Positions 52,644 to 61,753 of a stretch of 64,000 bases of DNA are shown here, one piece after another; positions within the stretch are counted from its first letter, which is position 1, and every line of letters begins with the position of its first letter. The stretch comes from Candidatus Saccharimonadota bacterium (lineage in GTDB: Bacteria; Patescibacteriota; Saccharimonadia; Saccharimonadales; Saccharimonadaceae): assembly GCA_028289015.1 (NCBI GenBank), contig JAQGHC010000031.1, forward strand, positions 1-64,000, read 5' to 3'. The notes beneath the pieces are model-generated. The model searched no databases and was not told the origin of the DNA. It was given only the letters and a program-made list of their open reading frames with translations. The translations under genes were made by a program, and so were the position numbers.

Positions 52644-55406
52644 ATGGAACGAGCAGTAAAAAGACAGTCACCATTCGATATCAATCTGACACCGGAGAAT
52701 ATTGATGGTTATGTGGATACATTTTTGAGTCAGGTTACTCCAGAGTGTCTTATTGGTACGGCGGATGAGCGTACCGCGTTCACTGCAATATTATCGGGTT
52801 TTAAGGGTAATATCCGTAATCAGGTTTCTAGGTTTCAGGCGGATACGACGCTAAGAAAAATAGATGAAGCGGTTGCCGCAAAGCATTACGAACAAGTGCA
52901 ACACGTCCTTGATTCTGGCGCAGTGACGGAGGATTTTATCGCTACCATTCGCGAAGTTCCAGTACTTTTTAGCCCGGTGCAAAAAAACATCGACATGCTT
53001 CGCGCAAAAGCGCTCGAGGATCAATGTCAGGCGCGCACTGCAAACACAAAATCATCCGCCACACTCCGCGAGACAGCGAAACATTCGGCACAAGTAGCGG
53101 CGGCTTACGCAGCTGATACCCCGGTATTAAAGCGTGGCCCAAAAACATTGATTGGCGAGCAGTACAATCTTTTAAAGCTTAGTGAGGCACGACAAAGTAT
53201 GCCTAAAAATGATCCAGCACGAAAAGACATTGACGGCATCGTCAGTGATGCATATGGAGAAAACTATGCCTTAAAAGAGACGAGCGCCACGGCTGAGCGC
53301 GTTCGTCAGGTGTTCGCTACATTCGCTACAGCGGCGGTGTTAACTACCGTCGCCAATCCCGCAGCGTATGCAAGCGAGACCAAAACTTCCCAAGTAATTC
53401 CTAACGAGACGAAGCCTGATGAGCGTGTCATCACCATTAATGACAAAGTTCGCATACCCGTTCCTGTAAATCAAATAGTAAGTATTGAAGAAAAAAACGT
53501 AAACACCTCTTCACTGGACGATAGTAGAAGTAGTTCGAGTCAAATAGCCCAGGAAAAGCAAGAAAAATCTCAGGTGGTACCAAAGAAACCTGAAAAAAAT
53601 CCTCTAAGCGCAAATGAACAAGTTGATGAAGTCAAAACAAAGTCGCAGGAATCACCTAATAAGAGTGAAGAGAAAACCAGTGATCGTAAGGCCGATGCGT
53701 TAGTCTTCCGGATACCACGCTCCGCCGCTAGTGACAAGCAGGCCAACAAGGTGAGCGACGATCTTGATTTACGTTTACCAGATACTTCACTTGAGGAAGA
53801 TAAATTACACGAAACTCCACTCCACGATACACTGGTCGGTAGGACAACTAATGCAGAGGGCGAAAAAGCGTATATAAATACAGATAATGAGAAGCGGTCG
53901 ACTGAAAGACGCGAGGCTGAAGAAGGAGAAAATAAACCAGCCGTCAATAAGGCCGGAGAAAAAAATCGTGACGCATCAGCATCAAACGATCGTGCAGAGA
54001 GTGTTTTAGCGTCTCGTGATAAAAAAGCGGCCATACCTCAAGCGCAAATTGAAGGTATATTGGACGAACCTAAGCTTATTTTTAAAATACCACGCGAAAA
54101 GAAGTCTCTGAGTGAAGAGAAGCCTATCCAAATCACACTTGACGAGACTGACGAGAGTTTCCGTTTTTCGTTGAAAAAAGGTCAAAAAAGTACCGGTGTA
54201 AAACCAATTGAACTACCTGACGGGTTAGAGATCGTTCCAATCCCTACTGTTCCTATTCCTGCACCAGAAGCACCTGCGCCTGCAATCGAACAGGCGCCTG
54301 TGAGCGAAACTGACTTCGTTCAAGCAGCACAAAAAATGATAGAGCGCGGCGGCGTTTGGGAGCGACGCGGGATAGCCATGAAGTTCTTTATTGAAGATCC
54401 CGAACTTGCCTGCACGCCATCTCAAGCGGCAGGAATCGTCGGCAACTTACTGGGCGAGTCTGGTCCTGAAATGAATCCAGGACAGAATCAATTCGGTGGC
54501 CCAGCATTTGGTATTGTGCAGTGGGAGGCTTCACGCCTTCAAGACCTTAAGGAATTTGCAAAAGAGAACCTAACAGATTTCAAGACCCAACTTAATTTCA
54601 TGAAGCATGAGTTACTCGGAAAGGAGCGCAGCGCATTTGCCGCTATCAAGACCGCAACAAATCGCAAAGACGCTGCGCTGATTGTGCGTGAACGATACGA
54701 GCGACCAAGGGTGCACCGTGATCAAGAGCGAATAGACTATGCCAATGAAGTAGGTGACGCATTCAACAAAGAATACCAGGCTGTACAGGCAGCTAAATTA
54801 CCTGCAAAATCTGAAACAACAAGCCCGGATAACATCCTTGTCGGATGGCCAACAACGGGCGAAGAAGCCATGGAGCTATTTAATCAGTGCGACTCACGCT
54901 GGGGGAATATCCTTAGTCCGAATGGACTCAAGGCGTGCTTGAATGCGTGTGGTCCGACGAATATCGCCATGGCGGTGCAGCTATTAAAGCCCGATCTTGA
55001 TGTTACGCCAAAAGAAACGATTGAATATGCGAATGCAAACAAACTGTGGTTTACGCCAGAAAGAGGTGCGCCAGATTCTGGCGGAGTTACGTATGACGGA
55101 ATGCTTCAACTTGCAAAGAATTGGGGTGTGAATGGCAATAAGATGGGCCCGAACTCATTGAAAGATTTCGAGGCCTACAAGAAGATACTTGAAGATGGTG
55201 GGGTAATTATTGCGGCAGGCACTGGCCCGGCACCGTTTGTGATGCCAAAAGATGGTGCGCATTTCGTCACGATTCGTGGAATTACGAAGGATGGAAAATT
55301 CTTGGTTGCAGATCCGTATCCAAAGACGCCTGATACAAATACTGTCGCGTGGGATGCGCAACAAATTATGAATAGCACATTCGGCGCAGTTGTTTTATAC
55401 AAGTAG
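52644..55406 (+). CDS. Large modular wall hydrolase: phage-tail-lysozyme and C39-like peptidase domains
   Basis: A 920-residue protein. Residues 1-220 are helical, a hydrophobic segment (about 222-245) likely crosses the membrane, and residues 250-545 are a charged, low-complexity linker. A phage-tail-lysozyme-like domain follows (about 555-715): GNLLGESGPEMNP with the likely catalytic Glu, then FGIVQWEASR. The C-terminal domain (about 740-920) is C39/papain-like, with Cys in NACGPTNIAM, His in GAHFVTIRG and Asp in VADPYP. The pair would cut both glycan and peptide bonds of peptidoglycan. It is the last gene of the operon and ends at a nested hairpin. Being anchored at its N-terminus rather than secreted fits a cell-contact weapon or a self-wall remodeller. 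Confidence 0.85.
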   Translation: MERAVKRQSPFDINLTPENIDGYVDTFLSQVTPECLIGTADERTAFTAILSGFKGNIRNQVSRFQADTTLRKIDEAVAAKHYEQVQHVLDSGAVTEDFIATIREVPVLFSPVQKNIDMLRAKALEDQCQARTANTKSSATLRETAKHSAQVAAAYAADTPVLKRGPKTLIGEQYNLLKLSEARQSMPKNDPARKDIDGIVSDAYGENYALKETSATAERVRQVFATFATAAVLTTVANPAAYASETKTSQVIPNETKPDERVITINDKVRIPVPVNQIVSIEEKNVNTSSLDDSRSSSSQIAQEKQEKSQVVPKKPEKNPLSANEQVDEVKTKSQESPNKSEEKTSDRKADALVFRIPRSAASDKQANKVSDDLDLRLPDTSLEEDKLHETPLHDTLVGRTTNAEGEKAYINTDNEKRSTERREAEEGENKPAVNKAGEKNRDASASNDRAESVLASRDKKAAIPQAQIEGILDEPKLIFKIPREKKSLSEEKPIQITLDETDESFRFSLKKGQKSTGVKPIELPDGLEIVPIPTVPIPAPEAPAPAIEQAPVSETDFVQAAQKMIERGGVWERRGIAMKFFIEDPELACTPSQAAGIVGNLLGESGPEMNPGQNQFGGPAFGIVQWEASRLQDLKEFAKENLTDFKTQLNFMKHELLGKERSAFAAIKTATNRKDAALIVRERYERPRVHRDQERIDYANEVGDAFNKEYQAVQAAKLPAKSETTSPDNILVGWPTTGEEAMELFNQCDSRWGNILSPNGLKACLNACGPTNIAMAVQLLKPDLDVTPKETIEYANANKLWFTPERGAPDSGGVTYDGMLQLAKNWGVNGNKMGPNSLKDFEAYKKILEDGGVIIAAGTGPAPFVMPKDGAHFVTIRGITKDGKFLVADPYPKTPDTNTVAWDAQQIMNSTFGAVVLYK

Positions 55407-55460
55407 AAATCTAACTAATACTTCAATTTCAGATTCTGGTAATTAAAATCTCAGGTAGAT

Positions 55461-55503
55461 GCTGGCGCTCCACTCAACGTTTCGTTGAATAGAGCGCCAG
55501 CTT
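55461..55503 (+). terminator. Nested-hairpin terminator of the wall-hydrolase operon
   Basis: Outer stem GCTGGCGCTC/GAGCGCCAGC (about 55463-55472 and 55494-55503) enclosing TCAACG-TTT-CGTTGA. TTTGTTTTC follows on the + strand. Same layout as 2211-2270 and 44801-44840. Confidence 0.8.
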
Positions 55504-55521
55504 TGTTTTCGGTGTAAAAGG

Positions 55522-57045
55522 TTACGAAGCGGGGTTCAGCATTTCTCTGAGCTCCCGTTTCGCTACCGTTGAAGCAACCTCTTCGATCTGCGCTTGTAGG
55601 CCTGGTGTCGTATCTGCGCCTTCAAGGGCGCGGATGAGCCGCTTGATGAGTAGATTTTCTGCGGTAGCAGGCGTCGCCTTTACCAGGGTAGATGGCTCGT
55701 CACGTTCTCTCAACCGACGGTTGACGTGATATTTTTTCTGCTCCAGAGTCGGAACTTCTTGCTTGAAGCAATCCACCAAAATGCGTGCATATGCGACAAG
55801 TGTCTCAAGGCCCGTTTCTTCCGGTAGAACAGATGCCGGCTTGCCATCACGAATCCATTGACTGAATGGAACCATGTAGATTTTTTTGCCGGTAAATTCC
55901 TTTCGCTCCTCGTCGTAGTCGAATCCAAGGTCACGCAACAGCTGGGTGGGGTCATCCGTCCAGTATGGCGGCTTCTTTTCTTTAGTTTTGTGGTCAATCT
56001 GTGCTGCAACCAGTTCGGTTGCGACTGAATGGAATCTTTGAAGAAATTTTCCTACTGTATTGCCTTCATGGGTTCCATTGATGACGACGAATGAGTGTTT
56101 TTGAAGCTTGTCGATGTGATTAAGTTGGTAAAGATTGATCATTGTCGACAATAGCGTATTGAACGTGGCCATGTCGTCTGCAACTGCAGGGAACAGCACG
56201 ACATCAGCTTCAAGGAACAGCCCCTCGTTAGCTGCGTGGCTATTGCCATTACCGGTATCACCAAAGCAGTTGCGGTATTTTGGCCGCAACGTTTGATGCA
56301 TCGACAAGAACTCCTCCATCGTGAACTTGTTGTTTGTCGTATTCGGATCAGAAAGTAGCGCGTAGACGCTCGTCTGCTTGTGCTTGCCGAGGTTTTCGCA
56401 TGCCGTCTCATGATCGATGATCAGGTCATGATCAGCAAGAACGTCGTTTAGGAGCGATTGCTCGCTTCTGCGCAAATCCAGCCGCAAATTAACCGTTCCG
56501 TCATTCTCATTACCTTCGAGTAAGAGATTGGCGACCGTTGCAAGCCATGAATGCAAGACGGCCAAGTTTGTGATGAGCGGTGTTTTGCCGGCACCACCCT
56601 TGGACGCCATGACGACAATCGTGCGTTTCATTCCTTTCAAAAGTTGCAGAATGTACGCGAGCTCCGCGTATGCCACTTCCAGCTCGATTTGCCTTTGTAG
56701 CTTCGCTTGCTCAGGCCTGAAAAGGACATCGTTAGCGCTAGTTGGATTGAACAGGTGTACTATTCTTTGAGCCACGCTCTTAACGGTTGCCGCAACGTCT
56801 TCAGGTCCTTCGTCCCGACTTTCGTCAAAACTATATAGTTCTAAGCTATCGTTGCGGAGCGCCTTAAGTGCATCCTCAACACCATTAACTAGCCGCAGGA
56901 CATGTGCCCGCTCAGACACCACTTTCGCAGTCTGGTCAACTTCACCATCACCCAGTGATGGTGCCCTGCTTGGCTTTTCCGGAGGAGAAAATGCCTGTTT
57001 TTCGGGGTATTCACGCTGGGTGAGTTCAACCACATTTTGCGACAT
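55522..57045 (-). CDS. ParA/MinD-like P-loop ATPase
   Basis: A 507-residue protein. The deviant Walker A VMASKGGAGKTPL (about 145-157) has the signature Lys of the ParA/MinD/SIMIBI class. Downstream, LLLEGNENDG takes the place of the usual Asp motif A', and FGDTGNGNSHAANEGLFLEADVVLFPAVADD resembles the switch II and specificity region. The N-terminal 140 residues are helical and unassigned; so is the C-terminal 150. It could partition a plasmid or position a surface complex. ATG 57045 is chosen because AAAGG lies 7 nt upstream; ATG 57060 would put that site inside the gene. It is convergent with the hydrolase operon and has its own promoter. Confidence 0.8.
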   Translation of the reverse strand: MSQNVVELTQREYPEKQAFSPPEKPSRAPSLGDGEVDQTAKVVSERAHVLRLVNGVEDALKALRNDSLELYSFDESRDEGPEDVAATVKSVAQRIVHLFNPTSANDVLFRPEQAKLQRQIELEVAYAELAYILQLLKGMKRTIVVMASKGGAGKTPLITNLAVLHSWLATVANLLLEGNENDGTVNLRLDLRRSEQSLLNDVLADHDLIIDHETACENLGKHKQTSVYALLSDPNTTNNKFTMEEFLSMHQTLRPKYRNCFGDTGNGNSHAANEGLFLEADVVLFPAVADDMATFNTLLSTMINLYQLNHIDKLQKHSFVVINGTHEGNTVGKFLQRFHSVATELVAAQIDHKTKEKKPPYWTDDPTQLLRDLGFDYDEERKEFTGKKIYMVPFSQWIRDGKPASVLPEETGLETLVAYARILVDCFKQEVPTLEQKKYHVNRRLRERDEPSTLVKATPATAENLLIKRLIRALEGADTTPGLQAQIEEVASTVAKRELREMLNPAS

Positions 57046-57191
57046 TTTGAAGCCTTTCATGTGTATGGACGATGGGAATCTTATTCATTACACCGAATTG
57101 TTAATGTGCGTCTCACCTGACGCTCAAACTCGGTTCTAGAATGAAGCGAGCGAATGACAGGGAGTCTGTTTTCGCTGTTTGTTTGATGCTG

Positions 57192-57220
57192 ATTATAGCA
57201 TTTTAATGCATATTTAACAA
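57192..57220 (-). promoter_or_regulatory. Promoter of the ParA-like gene
   Basis: Read on the minus strand: TTGTTA (57220-57215), 17-bp spacer ending TGC, TATAAT (57197-57192). The leader would be about 140 nt. Confidence 0.65.
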
Positions 57221-57289
57221 TAGATTTGCCTAATTGTATAGCAAATTGCCTTGCGTAAATATTGTGATGATAAAACAGACATAACCACG

Positions 57290-57295
57290 TATAAT
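57290..57295 (+). promoter_or_regulatory. -10 box of uvrC, leaderless
   Basis: TATAAT ends 9 nt before ATG 57305. No Shine-Dalgarno is seen. Confidence 0.65.
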
Positions 57296-57304
57296 ATAGA
57301 GTGA

Positions 57305-58783
57305 ATGAATGCGAAACTCGAAACAAAATTAAAAACACTGCCACGGTCCTCCGGAGTGTACTTTCATAAGTCGGTGAGCGGTGAAATTATATATGTCGGC
57401 AAAGCGGCGGTTTTGAAAAATCGGGTTCGTCAGTATTTTCAAAGTACGCGTGATATGGATGTGAAAACCAGAGCACTCGTTGCTGAAATTGATGATACGG
57501 ACTGGATAGAAACAGAAAGTGAAATCGACGCGCTCTTTCTGGAATCTGAAATGGTCAAGCGCTATATGCCGCGCTATAACATTCTACTGCGAGACGACAA
57601 GTCGCAGACATTTGTGCGCATCGATATGAAGAGCGAGTGGCCGTATGTCTGTTTTACGCGTAATCCGGCCGATGACGATGCGGAATATTTCGGACCGTAC
57701 TATAACGGGTTTGCCGTCAAGAAGGCCCTGCGGTACCTGCGTAAGACGTTTCCGTACTACACCAAGCCGCGTACGACAGGTAGACCGGATTTGGATGCCC
57801 ACTTGGGACTGAGTCCGTCGGCGACGACGACATCTGAGCAGTATCGTAATAGTCTGCGCAATCTTATTCGCTATCTCAAAGGCGAACGGGTGGCATTGGT
57901 GAGAGAAATCGAGCGTGATATGAAAACGGCCGCAGGGCTGCAGGATTTTGAAATGGCGGTACTGTACCGCAACCGGCTCAATAACCTCCGTGAATTACAG
58001 CGTAGGATTATGTTCGGCGACAAAGAATTTTTAGATATCAGCAAAGACAAAGCGCTTAGTGACCTACGCGACTTGTTAGGTCTGAAAAAGTTACCAGCAC
58101 GCATCGAGGGTTACGATATTTCGCATATGAGCGGAACGAATGTGGTTGCTAGTATGGTCGTGTTCAGTAACGGGGCGAGCGATAGAGCAAACTACCGCAA
58201 ATTCAAGACGCGCATTGAACATAACAATGATTTTTATAACATGCACGAAACACTGACACGGCGGTTGAGCGAAAAAAACATTAAAGCCTGGGGGTGTCCA
58301 GATTTGATGTTGATTGACGGTGGTAAAGGGCAATTAGATGCAGCGCTACAGGCGCGTGACGAACGTGAGCAGACCAAAATTCCATTTATCGGCCTTGCAA
58401 AACGCGAAGAGCAGATCGTTATCCATCATCAAAAATCGGGTGTTATTTTAAACAAAGATAAATTAAGAGAATTAGACGGCTACGTGACGGTAACAGAAGA
58501 TTTCACACTCGTAAACCTACCGCATAGTACACATATAATCAAGTTGTTGCAGCGCATCCGTGACGAATCACATCGCTTTGCCGTTAGCTATCATACGGTA
58601 TTAAAGCGTCAAAAACAGACGGCAAGCGCCCTTGAAGACATACCTGGTATCGGCCCAACTACCCGAAAAAAGCTGATCAAGACTTTTGGTAGTTTGCGCG
58701 GCGTACAGGCCGCGACACCAGAGCAGCTAATTGTCGCGATCGGACCCGCTAAAGCGAAGATTTTAACGCAGTACCTGCCTTAG
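57305..58783 (+). CDS. uvrC: Excinuclease ABC subunit C, short form
   Basis: A 492-residue dual-incision nuclease of nucleotide excision repair. The N-terminal GIY-YIG domain has SSGVYFHK and IIYVGKAAVLKNRVRQYF, a UvrB-binding UVR-like helix pair lies around 195-225 (LQDFEMAVLYRNRLNNL), the RNase H-like C-terminal nuclease has YDISHMSG and LMLIDGGKGQ, and tandem helix-hairpin-helix motifs close the chain (LEDIPGIGPTTRKKLIKTFGS). It is about 100 residues shorter than typical enzymes, with the loss spread over the Cys-rich and linker regions, but all functional domains are present. Confidence 0.95.
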   Translation: MNAKLETKLKTLPRSSGVYFHKSVSGEIIYVGKAAVLKNRVRQYFQSTRDMDVKTRALVAEIDDTDWIETESEIDALFLESEMVKRYMPRYNILLRDDKSQTFVRIDMKSEWPYVCFTRNPADDDAEYFGPYYNGFAVKKALRYLRKTFPYYTKPRTTGRPDLDAHLGLSPSATTTSEQYRNSLRNLIRYLKGERVALVREIERDMKTAAGLQDFEMAVLYRNRLNNLRELQRRIMFGDKEFLDISKDKALSDLRDLLGLKKLPARIEGYDISHMSGTNVVASMVVFSNGASDRANYRKFKTRIEHNNDFYNMHETLTRRLSEKNIKAWGCPDLMLIDGGKGQLDAALQARDEREQTKIPFIGLAKREEQIVIHHQKSGVILNKDKLRELDGYVTVTEDFTLVNLPHSTHIIKLLQRIRDESHRFAVSYHTVLKRQKQTASALEDIPGIGPTTRKKLIKTFGSLRGVQAATPEQLIVAIGPAKAKILTQYLP

Positions 58784-58951
58784 TTGACTTGCTACGTCGT
58801 AACTCGTATTGAAAAAACGAAAAGAGCCAACCTTCGACGTATGTCATGGACAACGGAGGGTGCTGAATTTTGACGATTGTTGTCTATATAGTACTTATGT
58901 TATATTTAGACCAACATCTAGTACAGTATAAAATAAAAAGGACAATATCAT

Positions 58952-60487
58952 ATGAGCCACGGTGGCAAGTTGCGTTCCAGTCTAGGATTTACGCTTGTAG
59001 AGCTTAGCGCGGTTATTTTTATTATTAGCATTTTGGCAACTATTGTTATTTTTAGTATTGGCTCTTGGCGAGAAAAGGTCGCTACTAGTGAAGTACTTAG
59101 TGATTTGAACGGCGTAAAAGCAGCTATGGAGAATGCGCGTAACTTCGGTGATGCGTATCCTAGTACCTTGCCTTCTGGATTTTCTAAAAGTAAGAATGTT
59201 GACGTGACGCTATATGCTAGCAGCCCTACGTATTATTGTGTCGATGCATCCAGTAAGGTAAAAACATCAATAAAATATTTCATCGATGTTGATGTAAATG
59301 GAAAAGTCAGAGAGCCAATGCGGGGTGGATGTGCGACTGGCGAAGCAATTGCAGGTGGGGCCGTTGCTGGCTGGAGTGATATTTCGCTTTCGTCAGGCAA
59401 TGTTTGCGGCGTTATTGATAGCCGTGCTTACTGTGACGGCGTTAATACGTATGGCGAGGTAGGTGATAACACAACCACAGACCGTAATAGTCTGACTCCT
59501 GTTAACGTGACGGGCGTACTAAGTGGTAAAAAAGTGACAGATATCGCTGTCGGTCTGGATCATGGGTGCGCACTAAGTGAAGGTAAAGTTTATTGTTGGG
59601 GGCGAAACACATACGGCGAACTGGGTAATGGGAATAATACGAATAGCTTATATCCGGTTGCGGTTAGTGCGACTGGTGTTTTAGCGGGCAAGACGGTCAC
59701 GGCAATTTCTGCCGGTGGTCACCATACTTGTGCGATTGCAACTAGCCTTATCTATTGCTGGGGGCTTAACGCAAGCGGCCAATTAGGTGATAGTACGACG
59801 ACCCACTCGAACATCCCTGTTGCAGTGATTGCATCCGGCGCGCTCTCAGGTAAAACGATTACAGCGGTCAGTGGCGGTGATTTACACACCTGCGCTATTG
59901 GATCTGGGGCTGCTTATTGTTGGGGTTCAAATTCTGGCGGTCAGGTTGGTGACGATACGGTTGTTCAAAAAACTGCACCAACCGCAGTTACCGCAACTGG
60001 CGTCCTGTCGGGTAAAAATATTGATACGATCAGTGCGGGGGGCGCTCATACCTGCGCTGCAGCAACGGGCCTTGCTTATTGTTGGGGTGATAATACGTAT
60101 GGTCAATTGGGTGATAATACGGTTGTTCAAAAGCTAGTACCGACTGCCGTTCACACGGCAAGTGGACTTAGTGGCAAAACCGTGACGAAAATTGACACGA
60201 ACTTGTATCACACCTGCGCGCTTGCTAGCGGTGTTGCCTATTGTTGGGGGCGGAACCATTATGGTCAGATGGGCGATAATACGGTTGTTCAAAAATCAGT
60301 CCCAACAGAGGTATATGCCGGGGGTGCGTTAAGCGGTAAAGCGATGACGGACATTAAAGTCGGCGCACTTACGTCTTGTGCGATAACCACCACGAATGCA
60401 TATTGTTGGGGATATGGCGGCTACGGGCAGTTGAATAATGGTGGAACGGCAAATAGTAGTGTGCCCGTTGTGTCGACAAATCCATAA
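58952..60487 (+). CDS. Type IV pilin-like protein fused to a seven-repeat RCC1 propeller
   Basis: A 511-residue protein. A prepilin leader of 12 residues ends in Gly before FTLVEL (mature Phe1, Glu5), followed by the hydrophobic pilin helix (about 13-40) and a short pilin-like head with a Cys pair (Cys96, Cys127). Residues 141-511 contain seven RCC1-like repeats of about 50 residues, each with a Cys pair in the pattern xCAI...YCWG, then GQLGDNT and VLSGKTVT. Seven repeats close a complete beta-propeller. The protein should be processed by prepilin peptidase and display the propeller on a pilus or pseudopilus, probably for adhesion. AAAAGGA lies 9 nt before the ATG, so this gene, unlike many neighbours, is led by a ribosome site. 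Confidence 0.92.
   Translation: MSHGGKLRSSLGFTLVELSAVIFIISILATIVIFSIGSWREKVATSEVLSDLNGVKAAMENARNFGDAYPSTLPSGFSKSKNVDVTLYASSPTYYCVDASSKVKTSIKYFIDVDVNGKVREPMRGGCATGEAIAGGAVAGWSDISLSSGNVCGVIDSRAYCDGVNTYGEVGDNTTTDRNSLTPVNVTGVLSGKKVTDIAVGLDHGCALSEGKVYCWGRNTYGELGNGNNTNSLYPVAVSATGVLAGKTVTAISAGGHHTCAIATSLIYCWGLNASGQLGDSTTTHSNIPVAVIASGALSGKTITAVSGGDLHTCAIGSGAAYCWGSNSGGQVGDDTVVQKTAPTAVTATGVLSGKNIDTISAGGAHTCAAATGLAYCWGDNTYGQLGDNTVVQKLVPTAVHTASGLSGKTVTKIDTNLYHTCALASGVAYCWGRNHYGQMGDNTVVQKSVPTEVYAGGALSGKAMTDIKVGALTSCAITTTNAYCWGYGGYGQLNNGGTANSSVPVVSTNP
59420..60480 (+). repeat. Seven tandem RCC1-blade coding repeats
   Basis: Units of about 160 bp. Blades 4 to 6 share near-identical stretches (for example the one encoding DNTVVQK, near 59955, 60115 and 60280), indicating recent internal duplication or gene conversion. 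Confidence 0.85.
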
Positions 60488-60518
60488 TTTGGTATAGGTA
60501 AGGAAAACTGATAATTTA

Positions 60519-61727
60519 ATGAAAAATGATTTTTTTAAGAGTAATCGTCGTCGACTAATAGAAAGGTTGAATGGCGGAATTATCGTGATGTCTGCGTATG
60601 CGCAAATGCAGCGTAGTAACGACATGGCGTTTAACTTCGAGCAGGAAGCGAATTTTTGGTGGCTAACCGGTATTGATTTTCCTGATTGGTGGATGATTAT
60701 TGACGGGACTCGAAACAAAAGCTGGCTGGTTGCCCCGCGAATTAGCGCATCTCATGAAATATTTGACGGAAGCCTTTCAGCTGATAGCGCTAAGGAGATT
60801 AGCGGCGTAGATGCAATATTGACACAGGATGAGGCCCAAAGTATGCTTCGTGATTTAAGCAAGAAGCATAGTGTTGTGTACGTATTGGGCGAGCAGCCGC
60901 ATGCCGAGCATCTGGATTTTATACTCAACCCAGCTATAAAGTCATTACGCGAACATGTCAGCAGAATCTTTGCAACTGTCCAAGATTGCCGAATAGAGCT
61001 AGCGGCCCTACGAGCCATAAAGCAGCCTGAAGAGATTGTCGCTATGAAGTCGGCAATCGATATTACTATTGACGGTTTTGAAACAGTTAAGCGGAAGTTG
61101 ACAACGGCAAGTTACGAATATGAAATTGAAGCAGAATTTAATTATTATTTTCGTATGCACGGCGCAAGTGGGCATGCATATGATCCGATAGTCGCCGGTG
61201 GCCAACATGCATGTACATTGCACTACATTGCAAATAGCCAAAAGTTAAAGAAACGCCAGCTGTTGCTGTTAGATGTCGGTGCGCGCGTTGGTGGTTACGC
61301 AGCCGACATTACAAGAACATACGCTTATGGCGAGCCGACTAAGCGTCAAATTGATATCCACGGGGCCGTGCAGGCGGCGCAGCGTGAAATCATTGCTATG
61401 ATTCAGCCAAATCTTTCCGTCGAGCAATACCAAACGAATGTTGATAAGGTAATGTCCGACGCGTTAATCGGTCTTGGGTTGATGGCGAATTATAATGACA
61501 TGGATAGTTATCGTAAGTATTTTCCACATGCAGTCAGTCACGGCCTGGGGATTGATGTGCACGATAGCCTTGGGGCGCCAAAATTTCTACAAAAGGGGAT
61601 GGTAGTAACTGTCGAACCAGGTATTTACATCCCTGAAGAAGGAATAGGTGTCAGGATCGAGGATGACATCCTGATAACAGCATCCGGAAATCTTAATATG
61701 AGCCAGCGGCTCTCGACAGATCTGTAA
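60519..61727 (+). CDS. pepP: Xaa-Pro aminopeptidase (M24B)
   Basis: A 402-residue cytosolic metallopeptidase that removes N-terminal residues before proline. An N-terminal creatinase-like domain (1-165) precedes the pita-bread domain with the metal ligands: Asp in LLLLDVGARVGGYAADITRTY, His in VSHGLGIDVHD, Glu in VTVEPGIYIP, and Glu in GVRIEDDILIT. All five ligands of a dinuclear site are present. AAGGAAAA lies upstream of the ATG. Confidence 0.94.
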   Translation: MKNDFFKSNRRRLIERLNGGIIVMSAYAQMQRSNDMAFNFEQEANFWWLTGIDFPDWWMIIDGTRNKSWLVAPRISASHEIFDGSLSADSAKEISGVDAILTQDEAQSMLRDLSKKHSVVYVLGEQPHAEHLDFILNPAIKSLREHVSRIFATVQDCRIELAALRAIKQPEEIVAMKSAIDITIDGFETVKRKLTTASYEYEIEAEFNYYFRMHGASGHAYDPIVAGGQHACTLHYIANSQKLKKRQLLLLDVGARVGGYAADITRTYAYGEPTKRQIDIHGAVQAAQREIIAMIQPNLSVEQYQTNVDKVMSDALIGLGLMANYNDMDSYRKYFPHAVSHGLGIDVHDSLGAPKFLQKGMVVTVEPGIYIPEEGIGVRIEDDILITASGNLNMSQRLSTDL

Positions 61728-61735
61728 AAAATGAT

Positions 61736-61741
61736 TACAAT
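61736..61741 (+). promoter_or_regulatory. -10 box of the YvlD-secG-oppA operon
   Basis: TACAAT ends 12 nt before ATG 61754; a near-leaderless arrangement. Confidence 0.5.
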
Positions 61742-61753
61742 AGATGATAGTTT

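Noticed and set aside
55463-55503. Integron attC-like site
   Set aside because: RYYYAAC and GTTRRRY can be matched in the inner hairpin, but in attC they are at the outer ends; the other two nested hairpins do not match, and no integrase is present.
57081-57344. An 87-codon minus-strand frame upstream of the ParA-like gene
   Set aside because: It spans both the uvrC start and the ParA-like promoter and has no ribosome site.
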